From: Oscillospiraceae bacterium
GTDB taxonomy: Bacteria > Bacillota_A > Clostridia > Oscillospirales > Oscillospiraceae
Direction: 5' to 3'
NCBI GenBank assembly: GCA_017627975.1
Contig: JAGAFT010000154.1
Span: forward strand, 1-14,282
Length of the DNA: 14,282 bases
Below are positions 8,384 through 14,282 of the stretch, piece after piece; within the stretch, counting starts at the first letter, position 1, and every line of letters starts with the position of its first letter. The position numbers and the translations under genes are program-made. The notes below the pieces were generated by a model. The model did no database searches, was not told where the DNA came from, and was given only the letters and a program-made list of their open reading frames with translations.

Positions 8384-8418
8384 AAAAACCGCACAGCATG
8401 AAAAGTCATACTGTGCGG
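8384..8418 (-). terminator. leuA attenuator terminator
   Basis: Read on the - strand, CCGCACAG (8418-8411) pairs with CTGTGCGG (8396-8389). Inside it ATGA pairs with TCAT plus one T-G wobble, so the stem is about 13 bp with a CTTT loop. TTTTTATTTTAT follows at once. It lies between the leucine-rich leader peptide gene and leuA, 12 bases before the leuA ribosome site. Its position inside the operon leader, not at a gene end, marks it as an attenuator. Confidence 0.88.
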
Positions 8419-8488
8419 CAATCAACCGTATTGTTCTGCAGAATCGGCTAGGCCAGGATGCTCTGCAGTCTCCGCGCATGACTTTTCA
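8399..8488 (-). promoter_or_regulatory. predicted antiterminator pairing in the leu leader
   Basis: On the - strand TGAAAAGTCAT (8488-8478), inside the leader peptide gene at codons 26-29, is a perfect 11-base complement of ATGACTTTTCA (8409-8399), which forms the inner stem and loop of the terminator. After a 3-base bulge the pairing goes on with GCGG (8475-8472) against CCGC (8418-8415), the terminator's outer 5' arm. This fold and the terminator exclude each other. A ribosome stalled on the leucine codons upstream would leave this segment free; a ribosome moving to the stop codon would cover it. Confidence 0.78.
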
Positions 8489-8564
8489 CACTGCCCCCGT
8501 CTGCAAGAAGCAGAGCAAGAGCAGCGCTAAGCAACAGATTCAGGCTGAGAACTGCAGCTGTCAT
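8448..8564 (-). CDS. leuL: leucine-rich leader peptide of the leu attenuator, 38 residues
   Basis: A short reading frame between the leu promoter and the attenuator terminator. It starts at ATG 8564 and stops at TAG 8450-8448. Residues 6-20 read LSLNLLLSAALALLL, nine leucines in fifteen residues using CTC, CTG, TTG and CTT codons; eleven of all 38 residues are leucine. The rest (ADGGSVKSHARRLQSILA) is not leucine-rich and covers the antiterminator segment. GGGAGG lies at 8582-8577, a rather wide 12-base spacing. The peptide itself probably has no function; its translation would sense charged tRNA-Leu and set whether leuACDB is transcribed. It is named by analogy with enterobacterial leuL, without implying homology. 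The hydrophobic Leu/Ala stretch could also be a short membrane helix, but the context favours attenuation. Confidence 0.82.
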   Translation of the reverse strand: MTAAVLSLNLLLSAALALLLADGGSVKSHARRLQSILA

Positions 8565-8608
8565 ACGAAGAAAAAACCTCCCGGAACAAAACATTGGTCA
8601 GGTTGCGG

Positions 8609-8633
8609 TCACTATATCACAGAGAAATAGTGA
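8609..8633. promoter_or_regulatory. inverted repeat inside the leu promoter (candidate operator)
   Basis: TCACTAT (8633-8627 on the - strand) and ATAGTGA (8615-8609) are perfect 7-base arms separated by 11 bases. They begin immediately after the -35 box and cover the -10 box. A protein bound here would block RNA polymerase. No specific regulator family is recognised; one arm necessarily contains most of the -10 box, so chance contributes. Confidence 0.45.
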
Positions 8634-8639
8634 TGTCAA
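8611..8639 (-). promoter_or_regulatory. sigma-A type promoter of the leu operon
   Basis: TTGACA (8639-8634), a 17-base spacer and TATAGT (8616-8611) on the - strand match the housekeeping consensus at 11 of 12 positions. Transcription would begin near A8604, giving a leader of about 248 nt before leuA. AT-rich sequence upstream of the -35 box could help polymerase binding. Confidence 0.85.
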
Positions 8640-8765
8640 CGGAATTGTTCATACTTTTTAACATGAAAAGGGCCTTAAAAAGCAAGATTAAGCAATATTT
8701 CAGAATATAATCAGCATAATTAAAGAAATGCACAGGGAAAACGTCGGGCGAATTTTGAAAATGTC

Positions 8766-8794
8766 TTGTTTTTTTCGCCGGGCTCCTGTAAACT
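8766..8794 (+). promoter_or_regulatory. possible promoter for the HIRAN-LRR gene pair
   Basis: TTGTTT (8766-8771), a 17-base spacer and TAAACT (8789-8794) form a moderate sigma-A-like promoter 38 bases before the start codon at 8833. It is the best candidate in the divergent intergenic region on the + strand. The match is modest, so this is tentative. Confidence 0.4.
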
Positions 8795-8832
8795 GTTTGA
8801 GAGTGGAATAAACGGAAAACGGTGGTGATGGG

Positions 8833-9408
8833 ATGAGAATTCTCGGCGCGGGGATCATTGCGGCAGGCCTGCTTCTCTTTGCACAGTTTCAATATCTGCC
8901 TGCCCTGATCTGCATCGTCATCGGCGCGGTCTTCATGGGAAAACCGCGGGCGCCGAAGCCTGAGGAGGCGGATGAGGAAACGGACGGGGAGACAGACAGC
9001 GAGCTGGTCCGCGTAAACGCGCCGCTGACGAAGGTGCGCAGTGTGAGCGGTGACCACCGAAGGCTTGCCTTCCCTGTGGACGGCGTGACAAAGAACAACG
9101 ACGATGGCTCCTCCCGCCAGGAAGCCCTCCGCAAGCTCTGCGAAGGGGAAGACATGATGGTGGTGGAAGTCTGGTTTGACGACTACCTCTTCGGCGGAAA
9201 GCTGAACATCCGGGTCATGACCGATCAGGGCTGTGTGGGAGAGATCCGCTCGAAGGATGTGGCCACGGTCCGGTCCTATTTCGGCAAGGCGGTCCGGATG
9301 ATCTACCTCGAGATCTCCAGAGCGGAGGGAGCATCCGGAGCGGACGAATACCATGCCGATGTTGTCATCATTGAAGAAACAGAGAAAAACAAACCCAGTG
9401 TTGAATGA
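8833..9408 (+). CDS. membrane-anchored HIRAN-domain-like protein
   Basis: A 191-residue protein. Residues 3-36 are two hydrophobic stretches joined by QFQY, probably a helical hairpin in the membrane. A charged Pro/Glu/Asp linker (about 37-58) follows, then a globular domain. The domain holds FPVDGVTKNNDDGSSRQEAL (80-99), a hydrophobic strand MMVVEVWFDDYLFGGKLNIRV and CVGEIRSKDV (134-143). This order is that of bacterial HIRAN domains ('aGVTfkNdDGxSRQ', then a strand, then 'iGxi'). HIRAN modules in eukaryotic HLTF bind DNA ends. Standalone bacterial ones have no settled function, and a nucleic-acid role for this membrane-tethered form is not established. ATG 8833 follows GGTGGTGATGGG; an ATG at 8828 is out of frame. 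It is followed after 42 bases by the LRR protein gene, probably as one operon. Confidence 0.72.
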   Translation: MRILGAGIIAAGLLLFAQFQYLPALICIVIGAVFMGKPRAPKPEEADEETDGETDSELVRVNAPLTKVRSVSGDHRRLAFPVDGVTKNNDDGSSRQEALRKLCEGEDMMVVEVWFDDYLFGGKLNIRVMTDQGCVGEIRSKDVATVRSYFGKAVRMIYLEISRAEGASGADEYHADVVIIEETEKNKPSVE

Positions 9409-9450
9409 AGAAGAAACCATTGATAAAGTGTCATACAGGAGGAGCATATC

Positions 9451-10698
9451 ATGAAGACAGAAGCTTATCGCGGCCTGCTGAGCATCACATTCTGCGTCCT
9501 GCTGCTTTTTCTGCTGCCGGCGAGCCTTGCCTTTGCGGAGGGGAACAGCGAAAGCGCAGCATTCCCTTTTCAGATCGATGACCATGGAATCATGACCCTG
9601 GAAGGAAGCGGCCCGCTGGATGCCGAGGCCTTCGCCGAACTGAATGAAGATGTAAGGCTCTCCGTGCTGGCAGTCTCAGTTCCGGAAGGCGTCACGGAGA
9701 TTGGAGACGGGGTCTTCTCAAACTTTCGGAATCTGCGGGGGATCGTCCTGCCCGACAGCGTCGAGCGCATCGGGTCGAAGGCCTTTCAAAACTGTGAAAG
9801 CCTGAGCAGCCTGACCCTTCCGACCGTTCTGCGGGAGCTGGAGGCGGATGCCTTCGAAGGCTGCGGTGCGCTGAAGGCGGTGTACCGCTGGTGTGATTCC
9901 GGCATCAAAGCGTCCATGCTTCCGGAAGGACTGAATCTTAAGATCATGCACCGCCCGAACATGGTCTATGCCAATTACGCCTGGAGCGCGGACGGTACCT
10001 TCTGCGCCGCCTCGGCACCCTGCGTCCACCACAATCACGGCCCGATCAATGAGACGGTCAGGACCGATGACCTGGTCATAAAGGAACCGACCTGTGAAGA
10101 GAAGGGGAACGTGGAGGCCGCCGCCGTGTTTTTGAATCCCGGCTTTGGCATCCGGACCCAGGCGGTGACGCTGCCGGCGAGCCACAGGCTGATCCATCAT
10201 GCCGCGACCGCCGCCGACTGTGAAAACGGCGCGGTGCAGGAGTACTGGGAGTGCGACCTCTGCGGCGGCCTCTTCGGCAATGCCGCTGCCACCTGGAACC
10301 TGAGCGCGCCCGCGGTCGGAAAGCCCCTGGGTCACAACTATGCCTTCAGCGACTATGCCGAACGACCGACCTGCCAGGACGACGGCCTGGCGCGGTATCT
10401 CTGCACCCGCTGCGGAGACGAGAAGACCGAGACGGTTCTTGCTTCCCCGCGGTATCACGTATTTGACTATGAGCATCAGGACGGTGCGTGGAAATCCACC
10501 TGTTCCAAGCACGGCGGCGTCATCTATCACTGCACGGTCTGCGGCGTAAAAACGGTGGTTGAGCTTCCCCTTCTGGACCACGAGTGGGGTGACTGGGTGG
10601 TGGAGAAGGAAGCCACCGAAGACGCGACAGGGCTGATGGTCGTGAAATGCATGCACTGCGACGCCAGGGTTCACGCCGTGATCCCGAAGAAGAAATAG
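9451..10698 (+). CDS. secreted LRR_5 (BspA-like) protein with C-terminal CxxC modules
   Basis: A 415-residue exported protein. A signal peptide (hydrophobic core about residues 9-23) ends at a likely signal peptidase I site, AFA|EG (29/30). 'GIMTLEGSGPLD' (46-57) is the strand typical ahead of LRR_5 arrays. Three repeats of about 23 residues follow (78-145), with the pattern LPxxVxxIGxxAFxxCxxLxxL. The C-terminal half carries CDLC (268-271), CTRC (318-321), CTVC (361-364) and CMHC (400-403), spaced 40-50 residues apart in modules such as 'PTCQDDGLARYLCTRCGDEKT'. These may bind zinc or form disulfides. No LPXTG anchor or second membrane helix is seen, so it is probably released or held non-covalently. 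AGGAGG lies 8 bases before ATG 9451. Function is unknown; adhesion-type roles are known for some relatives. Confidence 0.82.
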   Translation: MKTEAYRGLLSITFCVLLLFLLPASLAFAEGNSESAAFPFQIDDHGIMTLEGSGPLDAEAFAELNEDVRLSVLAVSVPEGVTEIGDGVFSNFRNLRGIVLPDSVERIGSKAFQNCESLSSLTLPTVLRELEADAFEGCGALKAVYRWCDSGIKASMLPEGLNLKIMHRPNMVYANYAWSADGTFCAASAPCVHHNHGPINETVRTDDLVIKEPTCEEKGNVEAAAVFLNPGFGIRTQAVTLPASHRLIHHAATAADCENGAVQEYWECDLCGGLFGNAAATWNLSAPAVGKPLGHNYAFSDYAERPTCQDDGLARYLCTRCGDEKTETVLASPRYHVFDYEHQDGAWKSTCSKHGGVIYHCTVCGVKTVVELPLLDHEWGDWVVEKEATEDATGLMVVKCMHCDARVHAVIPKKK

Positions 10699-10759
10699 CA
10701 GAGACGAGAATGCCCTCCGACGGAGAGGGAAGCTCTGCGCATAACAGAAGAAAACAGAC

Positions 10760-10799
10760 AGCGGGAACCCGGAGAAGGTGCTTTCTCCAGGTTCCCGCT
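10760..10799. terminator. terminator hairpin between convergent LRR gene and ABC transporter operon
   Basis: AGCGGGAACC (10760-10769) pairs with GGTTCCCGCT (10790-10799), and GGAGAA (10771-10776) with TTCTCC (10783-10788) inside, around a short loop. The stem is strong but T-runs are short: TT-G-ATT on the + side, and GTCTGTTTTC on the - side. It lies between two convergent genes and probably serves both. A weaker structure (GCAGAG 10698-10703 with CTCTGC 10733-10738, enclosing CCCTC/GAGGG) precedes it directly at the LRR gene's stop codon. Nothing else is seen between 10699 and 10818. Confidence 0.72.
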
Positions 10800-10818
10800 T
10801 TGATTCCGCCAGCTGTTT

Positions 10819-12615
10819 TTATCCGAGGGCATCCAGGGTGATCTCGTCCTCATACTGTCGGGTATAGAGCCTCCAGTAGCCCCCGCGCGCCGCCATGAGC
10901 TGCTCATGGGTGCCCTGTTCGACGATGCGTCCGTCTTCCATGTGCAGGATCCAGTCGGCGTTTCGAACCGTGGAGAGCCGGTGGGCGATCACCACCGAGG
11001 TTCTGCCGCGGATGACGGTGTCAATGGCGTTCTGGATCTTCTGCTCGGTGATGGTGTCGACCGAGGCCGTGGCCTCGTCCAGAATCAGAATCCGTGGATC
11101 ACAGAGAATGGCGCGGGCAAAGCACAGAAGCTGCTTTTCACCGGTGGAGAGAAGGTCGCCTCCCTCCCCTACATCGGTGTCCAGGCCCTGTTCCAGCCGG
11201 TCCACAAAGTCCCTGGCCGAGACGAGCTCCAGCGCCCGATCGATCTGTTCCGGGGTGGCTTCCGGGTTTCCGTAAAGAAGGTTCTCCCGGATGGTTCCGG
11301 AAAAGAGCTGCGGCGCCTGGAGAACATAGCCGATCGAGGAGTGCAGCCAGAGCTGGGAGCGCTCGCGGGCGTCCCGTCCGTCGATCAGGACGCGGCCATG
11401 GGTGGGCTCATAGAAGCGGCAGATCAGGTTGGCGAGGGTGGACTTCCCTGCCCCGGTCTCTCCGACGATGGCCAGACAGGTCCCGAAGGGGATCTTCAGA
11501 TTGAAGTGCTCCAGCACGGTCTCCTCCCCGTCGGGATAGCGGAAGCTGACGTCCTCAAACTCGATGTCGCCGATGAGCGTTTCCCAGTTCTCGCGCCTGG
11601 GCTGGAACGCGTCGCCATAGCGTTCCAGCACCTCCGGACGGTCCAGCACCTCCGGTTTCGTGTCGAGAAGCGTACAGAGACGCTCAATGTTGACCTGGGT
11701 GGTGATGAGTCCACCGACGGCGTCGACGATCCAGCGTACCGGCTCCATCATCCCCTGGGCATAGGACATGAACATCGAGAAGGTGCCGATCTGGGTGGCG
11801 GCGATGTAGCCGCCCTTCCACAGCACCAGCGCAAGGGCCATGGATGAGGCAAAGTGCATGGTGCTGCTGAAGAAGCCGCGCAGCCTGGCGGCCCGGATGC
11901 TCTTTCGGCGCATGTCCGCGGTGTCCGCCGTGAAATCCTTCTCCATGCGGTCTTCGATCACGAGACTTTTGATAGTGCGGGCGCCGGTGATGCCCTCGTT
12001 GAAGTTGCCGGTGATGCGGGAATTGACCTCACGGATCTCGCGGTTGACCTGAGTAAGCCTGCGCTGAAACAGACTGAAGATCAGCGCCGTGACCGGAAGA
12101 ATCGCGATCACCGGAAGCGCCAGGCGGGTATTGGTAAGCAGCATCACCAGGATCGCGCCGATGAGATAGCAGCCCTGCCAGACCCCATTGAGCAGGGTCC
12201 AGGAACAGAGTTCGCCGATGCGGGAGGTATCGCTCATGACGCGGGCGTGGATGTAGCCGACGCTGTTCTGGTTGTAGTAGGAGAAGGACAGGGTCTGAAG
12301 GTGAGAGAAGGCGGCGTTGCGCAGGTCCATGTCCACGCCGACCTCAATTTTCATGCCATAGATGCAGCTGATATAGTTAAGCCCCGCGCTGACGAGAATG
12401 ACGGCCAGGTAGAGGATCAGAAAGAGCGGAAAGCTGTCCAGCGTGCCGAGCGCGACAAAGTGATTCAGGGCGTAGCGCTGAAAAAGCGGAACGCCGATGT
12501 CCACGATGCTGCCGAGGCCGCTGGTGAGCAGCATCAGGAAAAGAGGCCTGCGATAGCTCCCAAGCTGCGGAAGGAGACGGCGGAGACCGAAAAGCCCGTA
12601 GGGATTCTTTTTCAT
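10819..12615 (-). CDS. heterodimeric ABC exporter subunit with catalytic Walker B glutamate
   Basis: A 598-residue half-transporter: a type IV ABC exporter membrane domain (about 1-315, six helices expected) fused to an ATPase domain (about 350-590). Walker A GETGAGKST (385-393), Q-loop VLQAPQLF, Walker B ILILDE with the catalytic glutamate at 514, and the H-loop histidine H545 (IAHRLST) are intact. The signature motif, however, is LSTGE (489-493) instead of LSGGQ. A linker 'RYGDAF..RRENWE' lies between the two domains. It overlaps the upstream gene by ATGA (12612-12615), and that partner has the opposite defects. The pair matches the BmrC/BmrD, LmrC/LmrD and TM287/288 kind of asymmetric exporter, which move drugs or lipids outward. 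The actual substrate is not readable. Confidence 0.9.
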   Translation of the reverse strand: MKKNPYGLFGLRRLLPQLGSYRRPLFLMLLTSGLGSIVDIGVPLFQRYALNHFVALGTLDSFPLFLILYLAVILVSAGLNYISCIYGMKIEVGVDMDLRNAAFSHLQTLSFSYYNQNSVGYIHARVMSDTSRIGELCSWTLLNGVWQGCYLIGAILVMLLTNTRLALPVIAILPVTALIFSLFQRRLTQVNREIREVNSRITGNFNEGITGARTIKSLVIEDRMEKDFTADTADMRRKSIRAARLRGFFSSTMHFASSMALALVLWKGGYIAATQIGTFSMFMSYAQGMMEPVRWIVDAVGGLITTQVNIERLCTLLDTKPEVLDRPEVLERYGDAFQPRRENWETLIGDIEFEDVSFRYPDGEETVLEHFNLKIPFGTCLAIVGETGAGKSTLANLICRFYEPTHGRVLIDGRDARERSQLWLHSSIGYVLQAPQLFSGTIRENLLYGNPEATPEQIDRALELVSARDFVDRLEQGLDTDVGEGGDLLSTGEKQLLCFARAILCDPRILILDEATASVDTITEQKIQNAIDTVIRGRTSVVIAHRLSTVRNADWILHMEDGRIVEQGTHEQLMAARGGYWRLYTRQYEDEITLDALG

Positions 12616-14282
12616 TCGGCAGCCTCCTCTCCAATGCCGGACTGGATGGCACAGATCCGCTGATAGAGGCCTCCGGCGGTCTTCAGTTCTTCATGACTCC
12701 CCTGCTCCGCGATCTGTCCATGGTCCAGAACCAGGATCCGGTCTGCCTTGGAGAGCGTCGTAATGCGGTGGGAGATGAGGATCACGGTGGCGCTGCCGAA
12801 GCGGGCTTCGAGAGAGGAGCGGATTTTCGCATCGGTCTCGGTGTCCACGGCGGAGAGCGAGTCGTCAAAGATGAGAATGGGCGTCCGCTGCACCAGGGTG
12901 CGGGCAATGGCCGTGCGCTGTTTCTGACCGCCGGAGAGAGTCAGACCGCGCTCCCCTACCAGCGTGTCATAGCCTTTGGCAAAGCCCATGACGGTTTCGT
13001 CCAGGCAGGCCGCCCTCGCCGCTTCCCGGATCCGCTCGCGGGAGAGCTCATCGTCGTGGATGGCGATGTTCTCGGCGATGGTGCGGGAGAACAGAAACGG
13101 CTCCTGCAGGACCATTCCGATGTTCCGGCGCAGGTGATCGGTGCGGATGTCACGGATGTCCACCCCGTCGATCCGGATCTGTCCCTGCCCCTCGGAGAGC
13201 TCATAGAGTTTATCCAGAAGCATCACCAGGGTGCTCTTGCCGCTGCCGGTGCCGCCCAGAATGCCCAGCGTGGTTCCGGCGGGAATGCGGAAGCTCACGT
13301 CGTGCAGCACTTCGGCGTTTCCCTCATAGGCAAAGGAAACGTGGTCAAACACGATTTCTCCCCGGATCTGCGGCGTCAGACGCTGCCCTGCGTCCTCTTC
13401 CTCCGGGGCCTGCATGATGGCGCGGATGCGGTCAAGGGAGATGCCGGCCTTGCTCATGTCGGCAATCATGCGGCCGAGCATGCGCACCGGCCAGGTCATC
13501 ATGGCGCAGTAAGAGAGAAAGGCGAGGTAGGTGCCCGGATGCATCCGGCCGCGGAGGCAGAACAGCGCGCCGAAGGCGACGGTGAGAAGAATCTGCAGCC
13601 CGGAGAGAACGTCCCCGATGCTCCAGAACGCGGCGAGAGGCCGGGCCAGCTTCATCCACTTCTCGGTGTAGAGGCTGTTCTGCGCTTCAAAGCGGTCCTG
13701 CTCATAGCGTTCGCGGCCGAAGGCACGCACGATGCGCACGCCCGTGAGGTTCTCCTGGGCAATGGCGGAGAGAAGCCCTTCGTTTTCGTCGCAGTCCAGG
13801 AAGGCTTCGCCGATCCGGCGGTGAAAGAAAAAGGAATAGAGAATGATGACCGGAACCGGAAGCATCGCGATCAGCGTCAGACGGGGGTCCATCCCCAGCA
13901 TGAAACTCAGGGAAAGCAGCAGCAGAATTACAATCCGGATCAGATTGGTCATCTGCTCGGCCAGGAAGTTTTTCAGCGTCTCGATGTCCGAGGTGCAGCG
14001 CTGGATGATATCGCCGGTGCTGTTGTGCATGTGCCAGGCGTAGGGCAGGCGCTCCAGGTGCGAAAAGAGCCGGTCGCGCATGGTTTTCACGAGGGTCTCG
14101 GCGGCGCGGGTTTTGCTGACCTCATAGCCGTACTGGGCCAGAACCTTCCCCAGCGCCACGAGCAGGAGCGTCCCTGTCAGCAGGGCGATCTGCCGCTGCA
14201 TCGGCCCCTGGCCCCGGGCCGCGGCCAGCAGCCGGGCGGCCCAGGCTGGAAGCTGCGTGGGCGGCGCACCGCCGATCACATG
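12612..14282 (-). CDS. heterodimeric ABC exporter subunit with degenerate Walker B (5' end outside window)
   Basis: 556 in-frame residues run from the right edge to TGA at 12614-12612. The frame is still open at the edge (CAT codon 14282-14280), and the first membrane helix expected in this fold is missing. A GTG at 14279 is therefore not the true start. Numbering from that GTG: membrane domain 1-300, Walker A GGTGSGKST (342-350), Q-loop VLQEPFLF, intact signature LSGGQ (448-452), Walker B ILIFDD with Asp473 where the catalytic glutamate is expected, H-loop H504 (ISHRITT). With its partner it makes one good ATP site (partner's Walker A/B plus this LSGGQ) and one degenerate site. Drug or lipid export is inferred from the subfamily. 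Confidence 0.9.
   Translation of the reverse strand, partial: HVIGGAPPTQLPAWAARLLAAARGQGPMQRQIALLTGTLLLVALGKVLAQYGYEVSKTRAAETLVKTMRDRLFSHLERLPYAWHMHNSTGDIIQRCTSDIETLKNFLAEQMTNLIRIVILLLLSLSFMLGMDPRLTLIAMLPVPVIILYSFFFHRRIGEAFLDCDENEGLLSAIAQENLTGVRIVRAFGRERYEQDRFEAQNSLYTEKWMKLARPLAAFWSIGDVLSGLQILLTVAFGALFCLRGRMHPGTYLAFLSYCAMMTWPVRMLGRMIADMSKAGISLDRIRAIMQAPEEEDAGQRLTPQIRGEIVFDHVSFAYEGNAEVLHDVSFRIPAGTTLGILGGTGSGKSTLVMLLDKLYELSEGQGQIRIDGVDIRDIRTDHLRRNIGMVLQEPFLFSRTIAENIAIHDDELSRERIREAARAACLDETVMGFAKGYDTLVGERGLTLSGGQKQRTAIARTLVQRTPILIFDDSLSAVDTETDAKIRSSLEARFGSATVILISHRITTLSKADRILVLDHGQIAEQGSHEELKTAGGLYQRICAIQSGIGEEAAE

Noticed and set aside
8357..8479. Longer leuA start at ATG 8479
   Set aside because: The extra 41 residues would be encoded by the attenuator terminator and part of the leader peptide gene in another frame, and do not look like LeuA. 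ATG 8356 has its own ribosome site.
8357..8604. T-box riboswitch in the leuA leader
   Set aside because: No AGGGTGGNACCGCG-like T-box sequence is present. The leader instead has a leucine-rich frame and competing hairpins.
8577..8604. GGGAGG followed by TTTTTT at the start of the leu leader as a second terminator
   Set aside because: Only a 5-bp stem (AACCT/AGGTT) with a loop over 20 bases can form before the T-run; it reads better as the leader peptide ribosome site.
8683..8711. TATAAT at 8706-8711 as a + strand promoter
   Set aside because: The hexamer is perfect, but nothing like TTGACA lies 16-18 bases upstream and the region is generally AT-rich; 8766-8794 is nearer the gene.
8617..9585. 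322-codon - strand frame over the HIRAN gene and leu promoter
   Set aside because: It runs through the leu promoter and antisense to two genes with good ribosome sites and a signal peptide; no recognisable motif.

Overview
The window looks like chromosomal DNA from a GC-rich member of the Clostridia (Bacillota), plausibly a gut or rumen Oscillospirales/Christensenellales-type organism. This rests on protein style (AsnS ending, the short LeuC/LeuD type, a NAGPA-domain protein with a Thr-Pro linker, a BspA-like LRR protein with CxxC modules, a heterodimeric ABC exporter), on strong GGAGG ribosome sites and on U-tract terminators. The genus cannot be named from the sequence. There is no sign of phage, insertion sequence, CRISPR or tRNA.

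Layout. Positions 1-3777 run on the + strand: the 3' end of rpsT (ribosomal protein S20), a terminator-like hairpin that abuts the ribosome site of a diacylglycerol-kinase-family lipid kinase gene, asnS, a perfect 16-bp parS palindrome, a bidirectional terminator, and a membrane-anchored phosphodiester-glycosidase (NAGPA) gene. A strong shared terminator at 3811-3861 separates this block from a convergent leucine operon.

Positions 3905-8640 hold a complete leucine biosynthesis operon on the - strand, in the order leuA-leuC-leuD-leuB. Every junction is a 4-base ATGA overlap. Upstream of leuA is a nearly textbook sigma-A promoter (TTGACA-N17-TATAGT) carrying an inverted repeat. Behind it is a leader of about 248 nt that encodes a leucine-rich 38-residue peptide, followed by a strong terminator just before the leuA ribosome site. 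A segment inside the peptide gene can pair perfectly over 11 bases with the terminator's 5' side. Together these parts make a complete classical ribosome-mediated transcription attenuator. That is unexpected in a Clostridia-like genome, where a leucine T-box would be the usual device.

Positions 8766-10698 hold a divergent + strand pair: a small membrane protein with a HIRAN-like domain, and a secreted LRR_5 (BspA-like) protein whose C-terminal half carries four CxxC motifs. A hairpin at 10760-10799 separates them from a convergent - strand pair (10819-14282) that encodes the two subunits of a heterodimeric ABC exporter. That exporter has one consensus and one degenerate ATP site. The upstream subunit is cut by the window edge.

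The two most interesting items are the leucine-peptide attenuator in front of leuA and the parS centromere site between asnS and the NAGPA gene. The parS implies that this locus lies in the origin-proximal part of the chromosome. The HIRAN/LRR gene pair is the least understood coding part. The only stretch longer than 300 bases without a large gene is 8357-8832, and it is described feature by feature below.
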